Source: Pelecanus crispus
Taxonomy: Eukaryota; Chordata; Aves; Pelecaniformes; Pelecanidae
Assembly (NCBI RefSeq): GCF_030463565.1
Contig: NC_134653.1
Coordinates: forward strand, 35,525,150-35,589,149
Direction of reading: 5' to 3'
DNA: 64,000 nt
The notes beneath the pieces were generated by a model. That model had not been told where the DNA came from. It saw only the letters and a list, made by a program, of their open reading frames with translations, and searched no databases. The translations under genes were made by a program, and so were the position numbers. Position 1 is the stretch's first letter. Each line of letters starts with the position of its first letter. Below are positions 38,501-53,500 of the stretch, piece after piece.

Positions 38501-41500
38501 TAAAGCTATGGGCCATCTGGAACATGGCTCTGCTGGCAGATTCCCTGCTTTCGTTTATTCTTACTAGGTTACTGAGAGCTAAAGCAGTTACACCCATAAC
38601 TCTTGTGCTTCTAAACCCATGGGACCATTTGCACAACAGAAACTCTTCGAATAACACAGAACTTCTGATGTGTGCCCGGAAATGAGAATGTATGTGTTTG
38701 TGACTTCCAGTTTTGATTATAGAAATCAAATGTATACAAAATATATTTTATCAAAACAAAAAAACGCCAAACAAACCCTAGTTTATGCAGAATTGAAGCC
38801 ACCAAAAAAGAAAACCCTCCGTCTGGTATATAATGAAGCAATCTATTTGCTTTGCCACACAAATAATAGCAATTGCGCTCAAGTTTTTTGTTTTAAAACC
38901 TTCTTATTTTAAAAAGTGATTCCTATGAAAGTCTTCAAAAATTCTGATGGGGAGAGCATTCATTTGGTACAGAAAATAGTTTTAAAATCTTAAAAAAAAA
39001 GAAGTTTTAACAACTTTGTAATGTTCTGGTCATGTTGGGAAAACTGCTTTTGTATTTGGCTGCTGTATCTTTTACAACAGTCTAGGGTTACTATAACACT
39101 ATCCAGCTCATAGCTACCATAAATCACAATCTTTTGATTTAACGTAACTCAAGAAGAATGTTATGTTGCTAAACTCAAGAGTAGATTTTCAAATTGACCT
39201 GATCCATCTATATGTGTGCCCTGTTTCACTGTCAGAGAAGTATGACTTATATAAATACAAAGAGAACTCTTCTTTTTAACCCCTTGAATTCTTGTGAACT
39301 CGCAGCAAGCATCCTCTGAAGCCCTCCACCCTCCCATCTTCGCTCTAACAAATAATCAAGGCATCATGGAAAGCTCTTTCCACGAACGCAAATCCTGTTC
39401 AGGACTTAAGTTTCTACTTCTTTCCTCTGTACTCTGGTTTGGAAAGAGTCCTACTGGGGGTCAACAGATCTGGTTGCTTGTACACTTTTGAAACACTTTT
39501 TTTTTTTTAATTTTTTTTTATTTCTTTGAAACACTTGTCAGCGTTTGAAATGCTGCAGAAGGAGTTGGGCCCTTGGATTCTGCTACAGTCTAAATTTTTA
39601 AAGGGTTGTACAGAATTTTGCCTGTATCCTACCTTTCACTCCATGCTGATTTTTAGAAGGCTGTATTGCAGACTCCCTGGTTTATACATGGAGATGTTCA
39701 TGCTGTGAGCTTTTGTGAGTTTACTGCAATTTGCATCACATTAGGTGTTCACAGGTTTTCAGGGTCATCTAGAACTATCAATTTTCTGTGAAAAATAATT
39801 TTCTAGCCTCTTAAATGAGAGTGAAGCTTGATGTGTCTTTTCTAGGGGCTTAGGAATTAAAATGTAAAAGGATGCCAGGTGTATATTTTTTTGTAAGTGT
39901 GAAGAATTTCAAGCCAATATCATTTGAAAGTGCTCAGTGATTTGGACCATTTGAGAAAAGTGGACTATTGAATTTTTTGCTTTTTCCTTCAACATAGTGG
40001 ACTGATAGGATTTGGTAAAATTTCCAGTTTGATGGATGAAGTTAGAACATTCTCAGAGGAAGCAATGGATATTACGATATTAATCAACGTAGTAAACAAA
40101 AGTTATTCTTGGTATCTATTTATTGACTTTGGAGAGCTTAAAGCAGGGTTGAAGCTGGGCTAATGTGGTTTGACATAAGAAACTTAATAGGACAGCCAGT
40201 TTTTTTAATAGAATGAATAATCACGTTCCTTTTGGATCCATGAGAAAAATGTGTACTATATAGGCAACTACTGTTTGATTGTGCTGAAATACCACACTCC
40301 TGGCAAATATAAATTCTTGGTAAGACGTAGATTAGAAGAAAATTTTTTTTCTCTATCGCAAATGACCAATAAATCCCTTTCCACAGAAAGGAATCAATGT
40401 TTTTAAAATGGAGCAACTGGAAACCATCCAAAACCAAGTTTATTCTTTCTGGGTCGACAAATCATTTATGACATGCTCACATGGTAATTTTCAATGGCTA
40501 TAGTGCTAGTGGGTGACATTTACTAGTAAAGCCTGATTAATAGCATTAATAGCAACCTCACTGTTGCTTGAAATCAACTTACAAACACCTAACAGATACA
40601 TTATCTATAATATGCTCAAACTGCTAATGAAGGTTGTGTTTTGACTCCTTGACCCCTGTGATTTGTTTTATGCAAAACTAGCGTGCCCCAAAAGCTTTAG
40701 TATGCCACCATTTCTACCAATGTTCTTTTACTTGAGGGTGCCTTAGTTTTGCTGCAAGCAACAAAAGTATTTCCATTGACTTTGAATATTTCTTACAGAT
40801 TTTTTTTTTTTTTAACATGGAAAAGTCTTTCTGAACTTGCCTTCATGGGTGTGATTTTCATTTGGCACTCGAGCAATTTAGACTCAAGATATAAGTAAAT
40901 ATTAGCATTTGGAGATCATAGCTGAGACTTGAGTCTCATTTTTTCCAGTGTCTCTATGTTCCCAGTCCCAGTTTGTCACATATACAGAAATACAGCAAGG
41001 TCCTATATGAAATTTTCAGAAGTGCCTACAGATTATTATTTATTTCTGATAAGACATAGGGTGGGTTTTTTTAATTTTTCCCTAAATAGTTCACATAAAT
41101 GTTGGAGGAAGAGTTAGAGAAGGAAGATGGATGCCAATGTTTTAATTGTACAGTTGTCCTTTTTTTTATTGAGATGTAACACTTGAAATTTCCTGTTCAC
41201 AAACAAAGGTTTAATTTTAAGTGTTTAAGACTTAGACTAAATTGCAAGGCTCATCTAGATAAAGATGATGAAATAAAATTGATGAGAGAGTAAAGGAAAC
41301 GCTTTAAACAACCTGTGTAGCTACAGTACTGCAAATAAATAAAACGCACAGAACAGCAAATATGTTACTTTCAGTTAGAACTGATTCAACCTGCAGTGGG
41401 AATATCAGATTTATTAATGATGTCATTCATGTACGTGTTTTCCCCAGGTGTGCAAGTTTTGCTTTCTTCAACGCTTCCATGGTCTGTGATGACAACCACT

Positions 41501-44500
41501 ACAAAACCTGTGGTAGGACAGTCCTCATAACTCTCTTCTATAATGTCAGAATGTGTGTATATTAGAGTTGCAGACCTTCCTCACTTTACAGCTTTCATTA
41601 GTGGCACTTAGTACCCCCATTATAAACATTTTCAGATATGCGTAGGGAGAATTTTTAGCCAATATGGGAAGATGGGAGTACTACAGAACTCAATGTAGGA
41701 CAGCTAAAGGAAATTAATGGTTAAATAAAAATATTTTCTATCTTAAAAGGAAAAAAATGTAGAAACTTTTGAAATATTTCACTGAACTTTGAAGATATAG
41801 GACATTCAAAACCATTTTGCTAATTTTTCCTCTTATTTCCTTTAAGATTAGAAAAAATTTCCCACCACGATAACAAAACTAGTAAACTAGTTTTCATCTT
41901 GTTTAGTAAATGCTTAATGAAAAAGATTTAAATAAAATTAATTTTTCATATCCAGAATACATACAATTAGCTGTAATCAGCCTACAAGGCAATTAGCTGC
42001 TACCGTGTATTTTCACTTCCTTGCTATACCTGCGGTGTCAAAGTTCTCTGAGTTTGCTCCTTGTTCACAGAGGCTTTCAGGAACCCTTGGCAGATAGGAC
42101 CAGCATTGCTCATGAACAAATGAAGCCGTGCCTGTGTATTCCATTTATCCTATCAATCTCTCCGTGCGTTTTCCTTTTCCCTTGGCTCATGGAGCCTCCT
42201 GTGTGCAACCACAGGAGCCTGCTATGCCTCAAACTCCCTTTTGGGCTAAACCAATAAATCATGATGGCCACATAGAAGAGTTTCTGATGAGTCGTATCTC
42301 TCTCCTGTAGCTCTCTACCAACGCCTACCGTCCCATCATAACTAACCTGACCGAGGAGAGAGGGAGCTTCCGCTCCCCTGACACCATGCTGGGCTACCTG
42401 GAGAACGTGTCCTTCAGCTTGCCCAACAAATCCTTGTCAGAAAATACCGCTCTAAGCCTGGCAGAGGTAAGCGTCTCTCACATTTGTGTGTGGAGCCAGA
42501 TGACCCTGAAATTCCTCCAGCAGCTGGAATGCAGCTTTGAAAGTTTTTGCCGATTTGCAGAAAATATATATGGAAAAAAAGGAGTAGATATTTTAGGGAG
42601 TAGCAGAAGGTGAGCTTCAACCAGAGAAAATAAAGATCACCTTAGTTCTTGGGGATATTATTTAATATATTTATTTATAAATACCTGGAACCATGACCAC
42701 ACATCAAAAATAATTATTTAGTTGAGCAAACGGAGGAGGAGAAAATAATTTGTTAATTTTTTTTCAGATGTAAATATATCCAATGAAGAAAAAAAAAAAA
42801 ATCCAACATTTCTCTGCATGGCCCAGCAGCACAGTTTGACAGTTGTGTGTTAGGTGCAGGACATAAAGGCACTGCAATCAGAGTAGTGACAGCAGCAAAG
42901 TGGAGGCACAGGCAAGCTCATAGCAAACTAACCTGGGTGCTCGGAGCGCTCTGCGGCTGTGTTAGTCCGGCCCTGGGTAACTGCCCAAGTATAAACTTGG
43001 AACTTACCATCTTTGAGATTCACATCTGCACCACAGGATTCAAAAAGCATCGATCACTGCTGGGTGCCCAGCCTCTTGTTAGTGTTTATTGCTCCTGTAG
43101 TAAGCACAGGGCAAGTCGTGCCTCTGCTCTTTTGGCTTCCCTTTTGCAAAGTCGCGTGTCAGCGTTATTCCTGCCGGACCCTACAACGGCAGAGGCGCGC
43201 GCCCTGCTCTGCCAGCTCCGCCTGGAGGTGGGAAGCTGTGGGAGAGGACCCGTTTGTGGTGCTGGTGTCCTTAGCTTCTGCGACTTAAATAGCTTTATCT
43301 TGCACCGGGTTGCAATCACAGCCAGGCCTCCTGCGTAGACATATCATAAATCTCCACTGAACCTGGTTCCGGGAAAAATCAGGTCCAAAGCTTAACCCGA
43401 GTAATTTATTTCTGTTTAATCTAATCCACAAAGGAAGGGGGGGGAAAAAAAAAAAAGTGGTGTTTTCTGCAGTCTGAGCTGGGGACAAGGGGTCATGTTC
43501 TGCTAACAGAAAGTTAGCCTTCTGTAAAACGATGGGCATCTAATTCCCTGATTTCAGCAGGCTGGAAAGCTGTTATTACAGTAATCAGCTCTGGCCTCAC
43601 TAGTGATTGTTCCTTTAAGCCTGCGGGTAATACCAGGGTGACAAGGATTATTTACTCAGACAAACAATATAAATAAATGCTTCTGAAAACTACATGGACA
43701 GCAATTGATAGTGTGTGTTAAAAGCTTAGCATTTGCAAACTGTAAAGCTTGGATTTCGCGGATCACAGTTTGATATGTAGCAAAAACCTTTCTAACAAGC
43801 TCTAATACATTGTTTCCTTTGTTTTGCTGAAAAATTTTGTGTGGGCTCTAAATTGAAAATGGAAAGTCACCCTGTCAGATATCCTACCTGTTTCCCACAG
43901 CATTTCAGTTGCCATTTGGTTGCTCGTTCACGCTATCTGATGCTGCTTTGTGTGCCATGGAAGTGATTTGCCGACAGAAATGTGGGACACGCTTATCTTT
44001 AGCAAAGCTATTTTGGGAAGTAAACACAAGAGCGTCCTGATGGTGCAGAGACTGTCATTTGTCTGATTGATGGTTAGGCTCTGTATTGTCTGCAGCTAAT
44101 TCCCTGAAAGGCAGGCACTGAGTGCTCACGCTATTTTCTGTAGAGTTATCTCTGTCCCGATTGTCATATGCCTCACAGCACAACAAAATGTGATTTAAGT
44201 GATATGCAATAACCGTTCTGATTACCGAAGCGCATTTATAACGCATCGCTTCTGACAAATCTGACTTGTGTGTTCTGTTAGAATGCTGCTCCGCTCGGTA
44301 GCTCCGGCGCTCCTGCTTTCCCTCACTTCCCAGGGGTTTAACGCATCCTCTTCGGAGTAATTCTGGAGCGATGCTGTGACCTGAAAGCATCTGAATGCTC
44401 TAGGCAATTTGGGCCGGGTCCTGGGTTTAGGATAACTTCTGTGCGTGCCAGGTGGAATTCCACGCCAAAAGTCAGCTCGGAGAGCGAAGCTCTGGTACTG

Positions 44501-47500
44501 CACTGTGTGCTACAGCTTGGAAAATTGTGCTCAAAAAAGTCTTGCAGCTTGCTTCCGCATTTCTCAGTGGAACTTTATTCAGTTGATGCTTTTGAGACAT
44601 TTGAACAGAGAAGTTTAAGCAGGAGGCATGGGGTTTTTTCTTTTAATTTTCTGTGCTGCCTTTTCTCCTCCTCCTATTTGTCTTCATCAGCAAGACTCCT
44701 TAGGACAGGGACAGCACTTGAACGTGCTCACCATTACAGATCTTGACCTCAAAACCAGCATTTAAGTGCAGAAGTTAAGTAGATAATAAATCGTACGAGT
44801 GATGGGCCCAGATATTTATCTAGTGCTGTTGAAACATCTAGTCATCTGAGACTAAAAGGGGTATTAATGTCATGTGAGTTGAGATAGAATGGGAAAATAA
44901 GTTCACTTCAGTCTTACTTCCAGTCTTGTCACCTCAGCTGCAGTATAATGATCGCACTTCGGGAGTTTCACAGTGGTGTTACTTTTAATAAATAAACTAT
45001 TACTTTAAAATGTCACCATACAGAACACGATGAGAGTGCTGGCAGGTAGAGATGAATCTGTGACTTGAATGAAAATGGGCTTGTCATCTTAAAATAAACC
45101 TGAGAATATCCTAGCAGAGATCTGCCTTGGATCCTTACCGGGAGATGTAGCTGATGAATAAATAATCAAATAATATAGTTTTATTTATCTTTTAGGCATT
45201 TTTAAAAGCTATTGAAGACTTTCTGCTATTGCCCAACTGGGTTGATGTACCAGAGGTAAGACAAATGGGCTTAGATTTGGAGCTTGCTTCGGGTGCATAA
45301 TTTCACGTGGATAGTAATGAAACTGGTTGCTTCTATTATTCTTCTTGCTAGGACTTTTTGGCAGTATGATTTCTTTTTCTTACATGTCGCTCTCATATTT
45401 GCAGTAAAGATCCACAGAGAAAACAATTATGTCATTTTCTTTTCTAATGTGTTTCGGAGGGTTAAAATAAGGGAACTTTATCTGCTGCTATTTCCGCATA
45501 TTTCAGGATGAATGAAACACAATTGTGTTTATAAAATAACACTTACTTTAATGACGATATCTGTTCAATCACTCCTTTCTTAGCACTGAACTTTGATATT
45601 TAACAGTTTATATTTGTTATGTAGATTGATGTTTTTCAATGCAAGAGAAATGTGCCGTAGTGCTTACCTGTTTAGTGAACTGAAGCTTTGAGAGAGATTA
45701 AGCCTAATATAGGAAAAAGTAACTTCTATCAATGCTCTTTCTCTTCTAGTCTACCTTCTAGAGTGCAGAGAAATACTTGCAGGAGGAACCCAGGAATTTC
45801 CTGAGATTTTTGTTTGAATCTTAAGGGAGCACAGATTTCAGAACAGAGAGCTTTTACACTGAGAGAAGGAGAGGCTGAAGTAAATTAAGGTCTCACTGAA
45901 GCCTAAAATGCTTTTAAGAGAAAAAGATATCTAAATTGATTTATGTTCTTAGCCTAAAATCCTTGATCATCTCTGATGTAAATAAATTTCAGCTAAAATA
46001 GATTTCTTTTGCATTAAAATGTGCATTCACTCTGAGATTTTATGGATCAAGTTTCAACCTGGAGGGTTGTTTTCCAGGGGACACATAAATACTTTTAAAG
46101 GAGCTTTGTACTGGGGACCTTTTTAATAAAGATGAAAGAAAGGCCAAAATGTGGTGTCTCAGCTTATGTTCCAATAAAGATGCGATACCAGTTTTTATAT
46201 ATTCTCAAAATACTGCGCTCAGTTCTTGGCCTCATTCTGCTGAATCCTGAGTATAATTGACTGCCAGATGCTGGTGAGAGCAGAGTCTCATTTGGAGACA
46301 TTCTATAAAACACCGTATTTTATAAGGTCAGGCTCTGGGTGGCATCAATTTGTGTAACATTTTATCCCCTGTATGTGGAAAAGGCTGTGGAGAAAGTCAC
46401 TTTTGACTTTGGACTGTTGAATGATGAGTCACACAGGAATTTAACATGGCACCTTGGCATTTTGTGCTATGAACTGCAATTTCTTCTGCTGTAGAGCCTT
46501 CTCTTTCTTCTTCCCCCAGGCCGCTCACATATTTGGAAGTTTAATTCAAACTATTGACAGTGTGATGGCTCATGTGACATTCAATCTGGACGAAAACTCG
46601 TTACCTTTAACCGTTGAGGGCACGTCGTCTGTGGCAGGTAGGATTTAGCAGAAATGTTCTCTCTGGACCGGCTGGCTGTCCTACAACCTTCTGTGCTTGC
46701 AGCCCCTCCTTTGCCAACGTGAAGGCAGAAATTGCAACAGCTAATTTTCTCTTTTGAATACAAAACTGTGCTTCAGTCGTGGAAAGGTGGCTGTGCAGTT
46801 AGTCCAGAGGTGCTCAGCCTGACTGTACTTGAACTTCCTTGAGGTTTTTTGGGCAGGGGTTTAGAATATGAATTCTACAAAATGAATCTAGTACTCCTAT
46901 GCTAACAGGGACTAGAGCTCTTATGCAGCACGTCCAAGTTGCAGATGTCTGGATGCTACAAAACCTCAATTTTGCAAGGTTTTTGCAAGAGATTGCAAAT
47001 AATAGGAGTAATTTTGACCTTTTAGGAGAATTTTGGTTTACTGCTGGTTAGCATCCTAGCACCCTAATTTCACCCGTGCCTTTGGATGCTACAGGTAGCA
47101 GAGGTAATTTATCTGTTCTGGCGTTCTGCGGTGCCTTGTTGAGACCTGTGTGAGGGGGCAAATAAGCTGAGCAGTCACCGGCGCCGTTAATCACCGCACG
47201 TACTCTCTTGGACGCTGGCATTCTCAAACGGAGCAGTGGAGGTCTGAAATAATGCCTTCAAATGTCAGTGGAAGAGTGTGTTATCAATCTGTTTTGTTGC
47301 CCTGGTAAGCTCAGTATCTGAGCACGGGTGAAGCGATCCATGGTATATTAACAGTGTGCGTACCACCTTCTCTGTCATAAAGGAGTCGGATATACAAGAC
47401 AGTTTTATACTCGGGGAATGTACTATATTTTCTGCAAACGTCTGGGTTTTTAAATACAAGACTTGCACTAGCTATTAGGGAAGTCTAGTTAAAGGGTCAA

Positions 47501-50500
47501 GTAGGTTGCAGAGGCTATTGATTTTTATCATATTTTTGTTTGGGTTATCACACAGATTACACCTTGGTCAAAATGCATCCTCAGGCTCTGAATTTGTCCC
47601 ACTATCGATTTCCATCTCGAGGACAGAGTTATATTTCCATTCCCACTGAAGCTTTTCATGAAAAAGGTAAGAAAAAATTTAAAGGGAGGAGCAGAGTCAT
47701 GTAAACAGGGTATCCAAAAATGATTTTGCTTGAAAACAGGTTTCGGTTTGCTTTATTTTTCCAAGTAACTGATTTAATCACTGGTGATTGTCCTGGCTCT
47801 AAAGAAGCAGCAGTTGTCCTGTCATACTAATGAATGATTAATGTGGCAGAATTCTCATATTACTTGAATTAATCTTGAGTAATACAGCTGGGCCACAGAG
47901 ACTGAAGCCATTTAATTTTGACTTCTTACATCAGAGAAGCTGTAATTTCATAGATTATTTTTAATCATCTGAACTGGTTATTTGGAAGAAATTCCAGGGT
48001 GTCAGCTCAGGTATTACTTATCCTTTCATGCAAAATCGCTCTTAAAATGTTGTATGACATTAAACTATAAAATGACAGGTTTAAGCAACAGCAGCTATGG
48101 AAACAGCATGAAGATGTAAACTACAGTCAAGGCAAAAAAAAAAAGGCAGAACTCAGAAATCCATACCTAGGCTAAAATTTTAATAATCTCAAAAACAAGG
48201 TATGGCAAAAACCTGAAGCTTTAGGTAAGGCTCTAAAATAACAATGTTTGCAGTTAATTATCTGTGTTTTAATCAGGGTTTGAAGGAACCTATTTACAAA
48301 AAGCTCTACCTGCATCCTCAAATCTTTGAAAATCTGACCTATGTGCCCTAAATTGCAACCTGCGGAATTTACACACCCCGAGACCTTTCCCCGGTCACCT
48401 CTGTTGAAGGAAGGTTGGTCCCTGTTCATAAAGTGCAAAGTTAGCTTCAGACAACCTGCAGTGAGAAATACTCCAATAATTACTGCACTGTCGACCTGAT
48501 TTGTGGTGGCAGCTTTGTTTCTTTGGGCTGGCAGGGGGCTCTGGCTGGAGTCTTCACTGCAAGTGCTCTGAGGCTTGAATAACTATAATTGCTATTTTTG
48601 GCCTTAGAAGTTGGTTTGCATGTGAGAGGGCTTTTTTTTTCCTTTCCCACTTATAAAGTCTCTCACCATGCAGATTTTTTTTTTTTTTTCTTCAGCACAT
48701 TATCATGCTCCGTATCCTGAAATGATCCAGCCCATTAAATGTTTAACTCTTTTTCCAGCTAAAGCTCATTTCTGAGTAATTTCAGCCTTCAGGCCACACT
48801 TCTACATTGTCCAAATGAGCTAACCTAAAAATTTATTATTCCACCTTTAAACAGTTGACACTATAAATACTTGGAACCCAGCAAAAGGGGTAGTGAAAGA
48901 CATCTGTGTGGCTGACTCTTAGAAAATATGCGTCTGTCTCTTCAGTCAGATGCCGGAGAACCCATAAATACTTGGAATGCGGGCAGCAGACAGGCAACCA
49001 AGGTGGAAACCGATTGTTTGAGTGTTTGAGTAGGTGGTGGTGAAGTAGCCTCGAGCTTACCGTAGCTACCGTTGAGACGTTGACCCTGGTATGTCATGCA
49101 ACCCTTTCCTTGCTATGTGAGGGATTAATTGACAACTGATTAACAACTTATTTTGGAAGTACGGTTGCGCAGGGCAGGCATCCTTCTATTTTGCTTTTGG
49201 TATCTGTCTCTTGTGCCGTACTGCAAGATCTTCATGCTTTTTCACTTAAAAGAATAACCAGAAATCTGCTAAAGCAAAGATATGAAAGTCTACTGAAGTC
49301 AAGGCTCTTAATTAACAGGGAGTTTCAGGTCTAGGAGAGAAGTGTCTCTTGCTTACAACTGTTGCTCTGAGGAATAACCCCTGTTCCCTTTCCACAGCTT
49401 GGATTACCATTGTCGGCCTGCTTTACCATAACATGCACTATTTCTTTCACAATATCAACCCTATGGATACCAAGTAAGTGTCTTGGACCTCTCATGCTGT
49501 AGCAGCTTGTTCGTTACCTTAGCGATACACCTTTATAACAGTCATGTTATTATCGACGGTAAATAAATTACGAGCTGTAATCCTGATTCTGCAATATTGA
49601 AGACAGGTAGCCATTAACCAGAGAGAGATTAAAGCTGACATTAGATGTTTTACTTTATGTTGTAGTAAAATAGACTCCTGCAGCGACATGTTTGTCTTTG
49701 TCTTCTCCTTCCATTCATCATAGCTGGTATTAGAGTTTCATAATTTTAATCTGTCTCATAAAAGGAAATTACATCTTTTTCCCCTGTCACATATCAAGAT
49801 AAAGCTTGCACTAAAATGAAACAAGTAAGAAAACATAACATCCCTCTTTAGATAAAATCTGGATCCTAATCCTAGAAACCTGTAGGATAATTTTATAACA
49901 GGAGACCAGGCAATGCTTAAAAGACCTTTTGTTTTATATGCTGCATCAATGAAATCATTAGCAGATAAGATAAAGTATATGCAGAGCTGTATACCTCTCG
50001 GCAATACAGTTCCCCGGGGGATTTTGCAACGCCATTCACGTAAATCATTACACTTTGCTTTTAAGCTAGTATGACTTTATGTTTTTATTTGATCTACACC
50101 GGGGTACGTAGATTAGTTTTACGTTTTCTCTCAGTCTTTTCCAATCTGTGACATTTCGGTGCGTTGTTTGTGGCAGTGGAAGGAAAGATGCAGCATCTCG
50201 GCGGTCGTGAACGTCAGGGATTGCCTCCCTTTCTTTACATGCAGCTACATGGAAGGTCATGATCACAGGAACTCGTTTGTGAGCTTCAGGGTAGAAAATC
50301 CTGGCTTATGACCAAACTGATCACACTGAGATAATCACACAGCTATTACAAAATAACATTTTAAAATCAAGGAGCAAGTTGTACTGTTGTTTACCCTGCT
50401 CTCTCAAAGAAAAAGGGCACTTGGCAGGTAGCTGTAAAGGAACCATGTCATTAATGTGCAGGATTTCTCCTTGACGTGAAGCTGGGGAAGGGTCTGGAGC

Positions 50501-53500
50501 ACAGGGCTGATGGGGAGCGGCTGAGGGAGCTGGGGGTGTTCAGCCTGGAGAAGAGGAGGCTGAGGGGAGACCTGATCGCTCTCTACAGCTGCCTGACGGG
50601 AGGGGGTAGTGAGGTGGGTGTTGGGCTCTTCTCCCAGGTAGCTAGCAATAGGACGAGAGGAGATGGGCTCAAGCTGTGCCAGGGGAGGTTTAGGTTGGAT
50701 ATCAGGAAAAAATTCTTCACAGAAAAGGTGGTCAAGCATTGGAACAGGCTGCCCAGAGAGGTGGTGGAGTCCCCATCCCTGGTGGGGTTCAAAAAACGGG
50801 CAGACGTGGCACTTTGGGACATGGTTTAGTGGGCATGGTGGTGTTGGGTTGATGGTTGGACTGATGATCTTAGAGATCCTTTCCAATCTTAATGATTCCT
50901 AGTTTTTACTTGCATTATAAATGATCCAGCCACCAAGCGAGGAAACATGAAATTGCTACTCTCCCCTTAATTGGTTTAGTGGTGGACTTGGCAGTGTTAG
51001 GTTAATGGTTGGACTTGGATGATCTTAAAGGTCTTTTCCAACCTAAACGGTTCTATGATTCTATGATTCTATTCTAAATAGAGGCATTAATTTATGACAG
51101 CTTATGTTTTTCAAACAGGCAGATCAGTGCAAGTTATTAAGATAATAAGCTATAATCTCAATTTCTTAAAGAGAGAAAGAGAATGAATATGGTCTTGACT
51201 TAGGTCAAAGTTTCGCAAACAGTATGATTGAAGATGCTGTGTGTCAAAACACTGTATTAACCCGAAGGCTGCAGCGTCTGCAGCTCCTGGGGCTCTGATA
51301 TAGCAAAATAAAACGGTTATGTCATCTTTGTGTACATTCTCTGAATTTTGTGGAATAGGGACAACCTGGAGACCCATTCCTGTTCCACTGAGTTGTATGC
51401 ATTTTTACCAGTCGTTTTTGAGAAGGGAGGATCTGGCCGTGCTGTAATTTTAAAGAGAAACACAAAGACATGGAGAAGAAACATCTCCTAGATTTCTGTA
51501 GCTATTCCAAGCTGTTTGAACTGTTTGCAGTAGGTAATGCGCTACAGAATCACGTCTGTAAAATTCTAGATGCAGATCTGTCCAAAACAGTATCTAAAAA
51601 ACAGTAATACAGAGAATACTAGCTCAGCTATTTTCCTCTGGAATCAAACCCCAGGTATTCAAAAAATGTTTAAAAAAAAAAAAAGCATGTAGTTCTCTCT
51701 GGCTTGGTTGTCCTTTTGTGCTGTATTATTATAACTTTTTTGCTTACATTTCACTAGAATAACGTTTTCCCAGAGTAGTTTGTTTTAAAGACTTTCTTCT
51801 ATGTTCCTTCTAGCACTGGGCTACTTGAACACCTGTAATTTGAAGCCTGTCCATTTTCTTCTTAAGGGCAATTTTTTTTTCTTTTGTGGTGAAAAGCTAA
51901 AACCAAAACTCTTGGAGCTTTTGTGCTGTACAGACAGATGACTTCTATTTTCAGACTACATAAATAGCAGTTTCGAAGGAGAGTCAGTTTTGATTCTTCC
52001 CCTTCAAAAAAAAAAAATCAAAACAGAAAAAGGTTTTGAGCCCAGTTCTGCTCCTGCTCATATGTGGTTTGTGTAAATCTGTAGTAATGCAGCTGAAGGT
52101 AATCGGGTGACACCCACTGCCATCTAACATCCAGGGCCACGTGAAGAAAGGCTTAGGTATGCAAGCACAAAACACAGAAACGCTGTTTCTTGCTTGTGCT
52201 GAAGTCTTTTTTGACGCTTCAAGTTTCATTTTTGACGCTTCAAGTTTCATCTAGCTCTCTAAAGTTACAACAGCAGCTAATGGGTGTGGAACAAACTGTT
52301 CATCTTGTTAATCTCTGTAGGAGAAATCCTAAAATGTCAGATAGCGGTCTTAACATTACGAGTCCCCCTCTAAACTTTTCATATCAGAGTAGCAAATTCT
52401 GCTGTGAGATTAACAAATTTAATTCACATGCTGCTTACTGGCAGCAGAAGCAGTCTCTGATACCAACTTTTTTTGGTCAGGACTAAGGACTGGTGCTGGG
52501 GGTTGTGCTAAATGAGTGCTGTTTTATTTGACCTTGCTGAGGAACTGAATGAAGTTATTTTAATATCTGATGACTTTTTTTTTTTTCCTGAAAGAAAAAC
52601 AAGAAGCCATTGCAAACAGGTGGCAGGTGTAAATAAGATGGTTTTAATGTGCTGTGTAAACTGGCTCTTTCCAGTGGTGTGCTATGTTTGGAAACCCACG
52701 CTGATGGTTAATTCGCCGTGGCTCATATTTCTCATAGTAAATACCATTCATCCACATGCTGAAGAGGTGGATGGCAGAGACCATTTTACTCTTGCACAGT
52801 TTTGTTACTGACAGTATAAAAAATTTTCCCCTACAGCCAAGTGGATCTTAGTTACTCTTAAATGTGTGAAAATGCCAAAGTCGTAAGTTTTAGCTGAAAG
52901 CAGAAATAAAAGGGTTTTGACATACTGCAAAACTACTTCAGCCTAGAAAAAAAAGTATTACGTGGACTAATCAGACATTTGGTCAGATTCAGCTGTTTGT
53001 ATGGTGACCTGAGTTACTCTCTAACAAACCTGACTGGACATAATCAATTTTTCAAAGTAAAGCTATAAATCATTTCTAATTATATTCCTACATATATGTT
53101 TATATGCATTATATGTATGTGCCTTACACGCTAATGTGTATGTTTAATTAGGCAGCCGTGAAGCCCCTGCAAGTTTTCTCCTTGCTTAGATTGCTTTGCT
53201 TAGGTTATTTTTAGATCCCTTACTTTGTAGGATTCTAATTATCTGAAGCACTTTCAGCAAGGCTTGTAAATCTTTGCAAAAGAGGAGCAGAATGAAGGAA
53301 TGCTTATCATATCAAGTCTCCTAATGTCTAAAGCTGTTCCCTATACTTTGTAGCTGTTGCTTCTAGTCCTGTAGGATCTTTTGGGGCCAGATCTTGTTCC
53401 CCTATAGAAATTCATTGACTTGAATGGAAAAAGGAGGTCCTGTGTTCCTGGTGGTGTGGATGAACTAAAAAAATTCTGTTGTTCTCATTCCTTAATTTAT

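Noticed and set aside
46418..46430. AP-1-like TGAGTCA before an ADGRD1 exon
   Set aside because: A single seven-base motif is expected by chance at this scale and nothing around it supports an enhancer.
50404..50886. 160-codon open frame on the - strand
   Set aside because: Antisense shadow of the + strand CR1 ORF2 end at 50476-50829.
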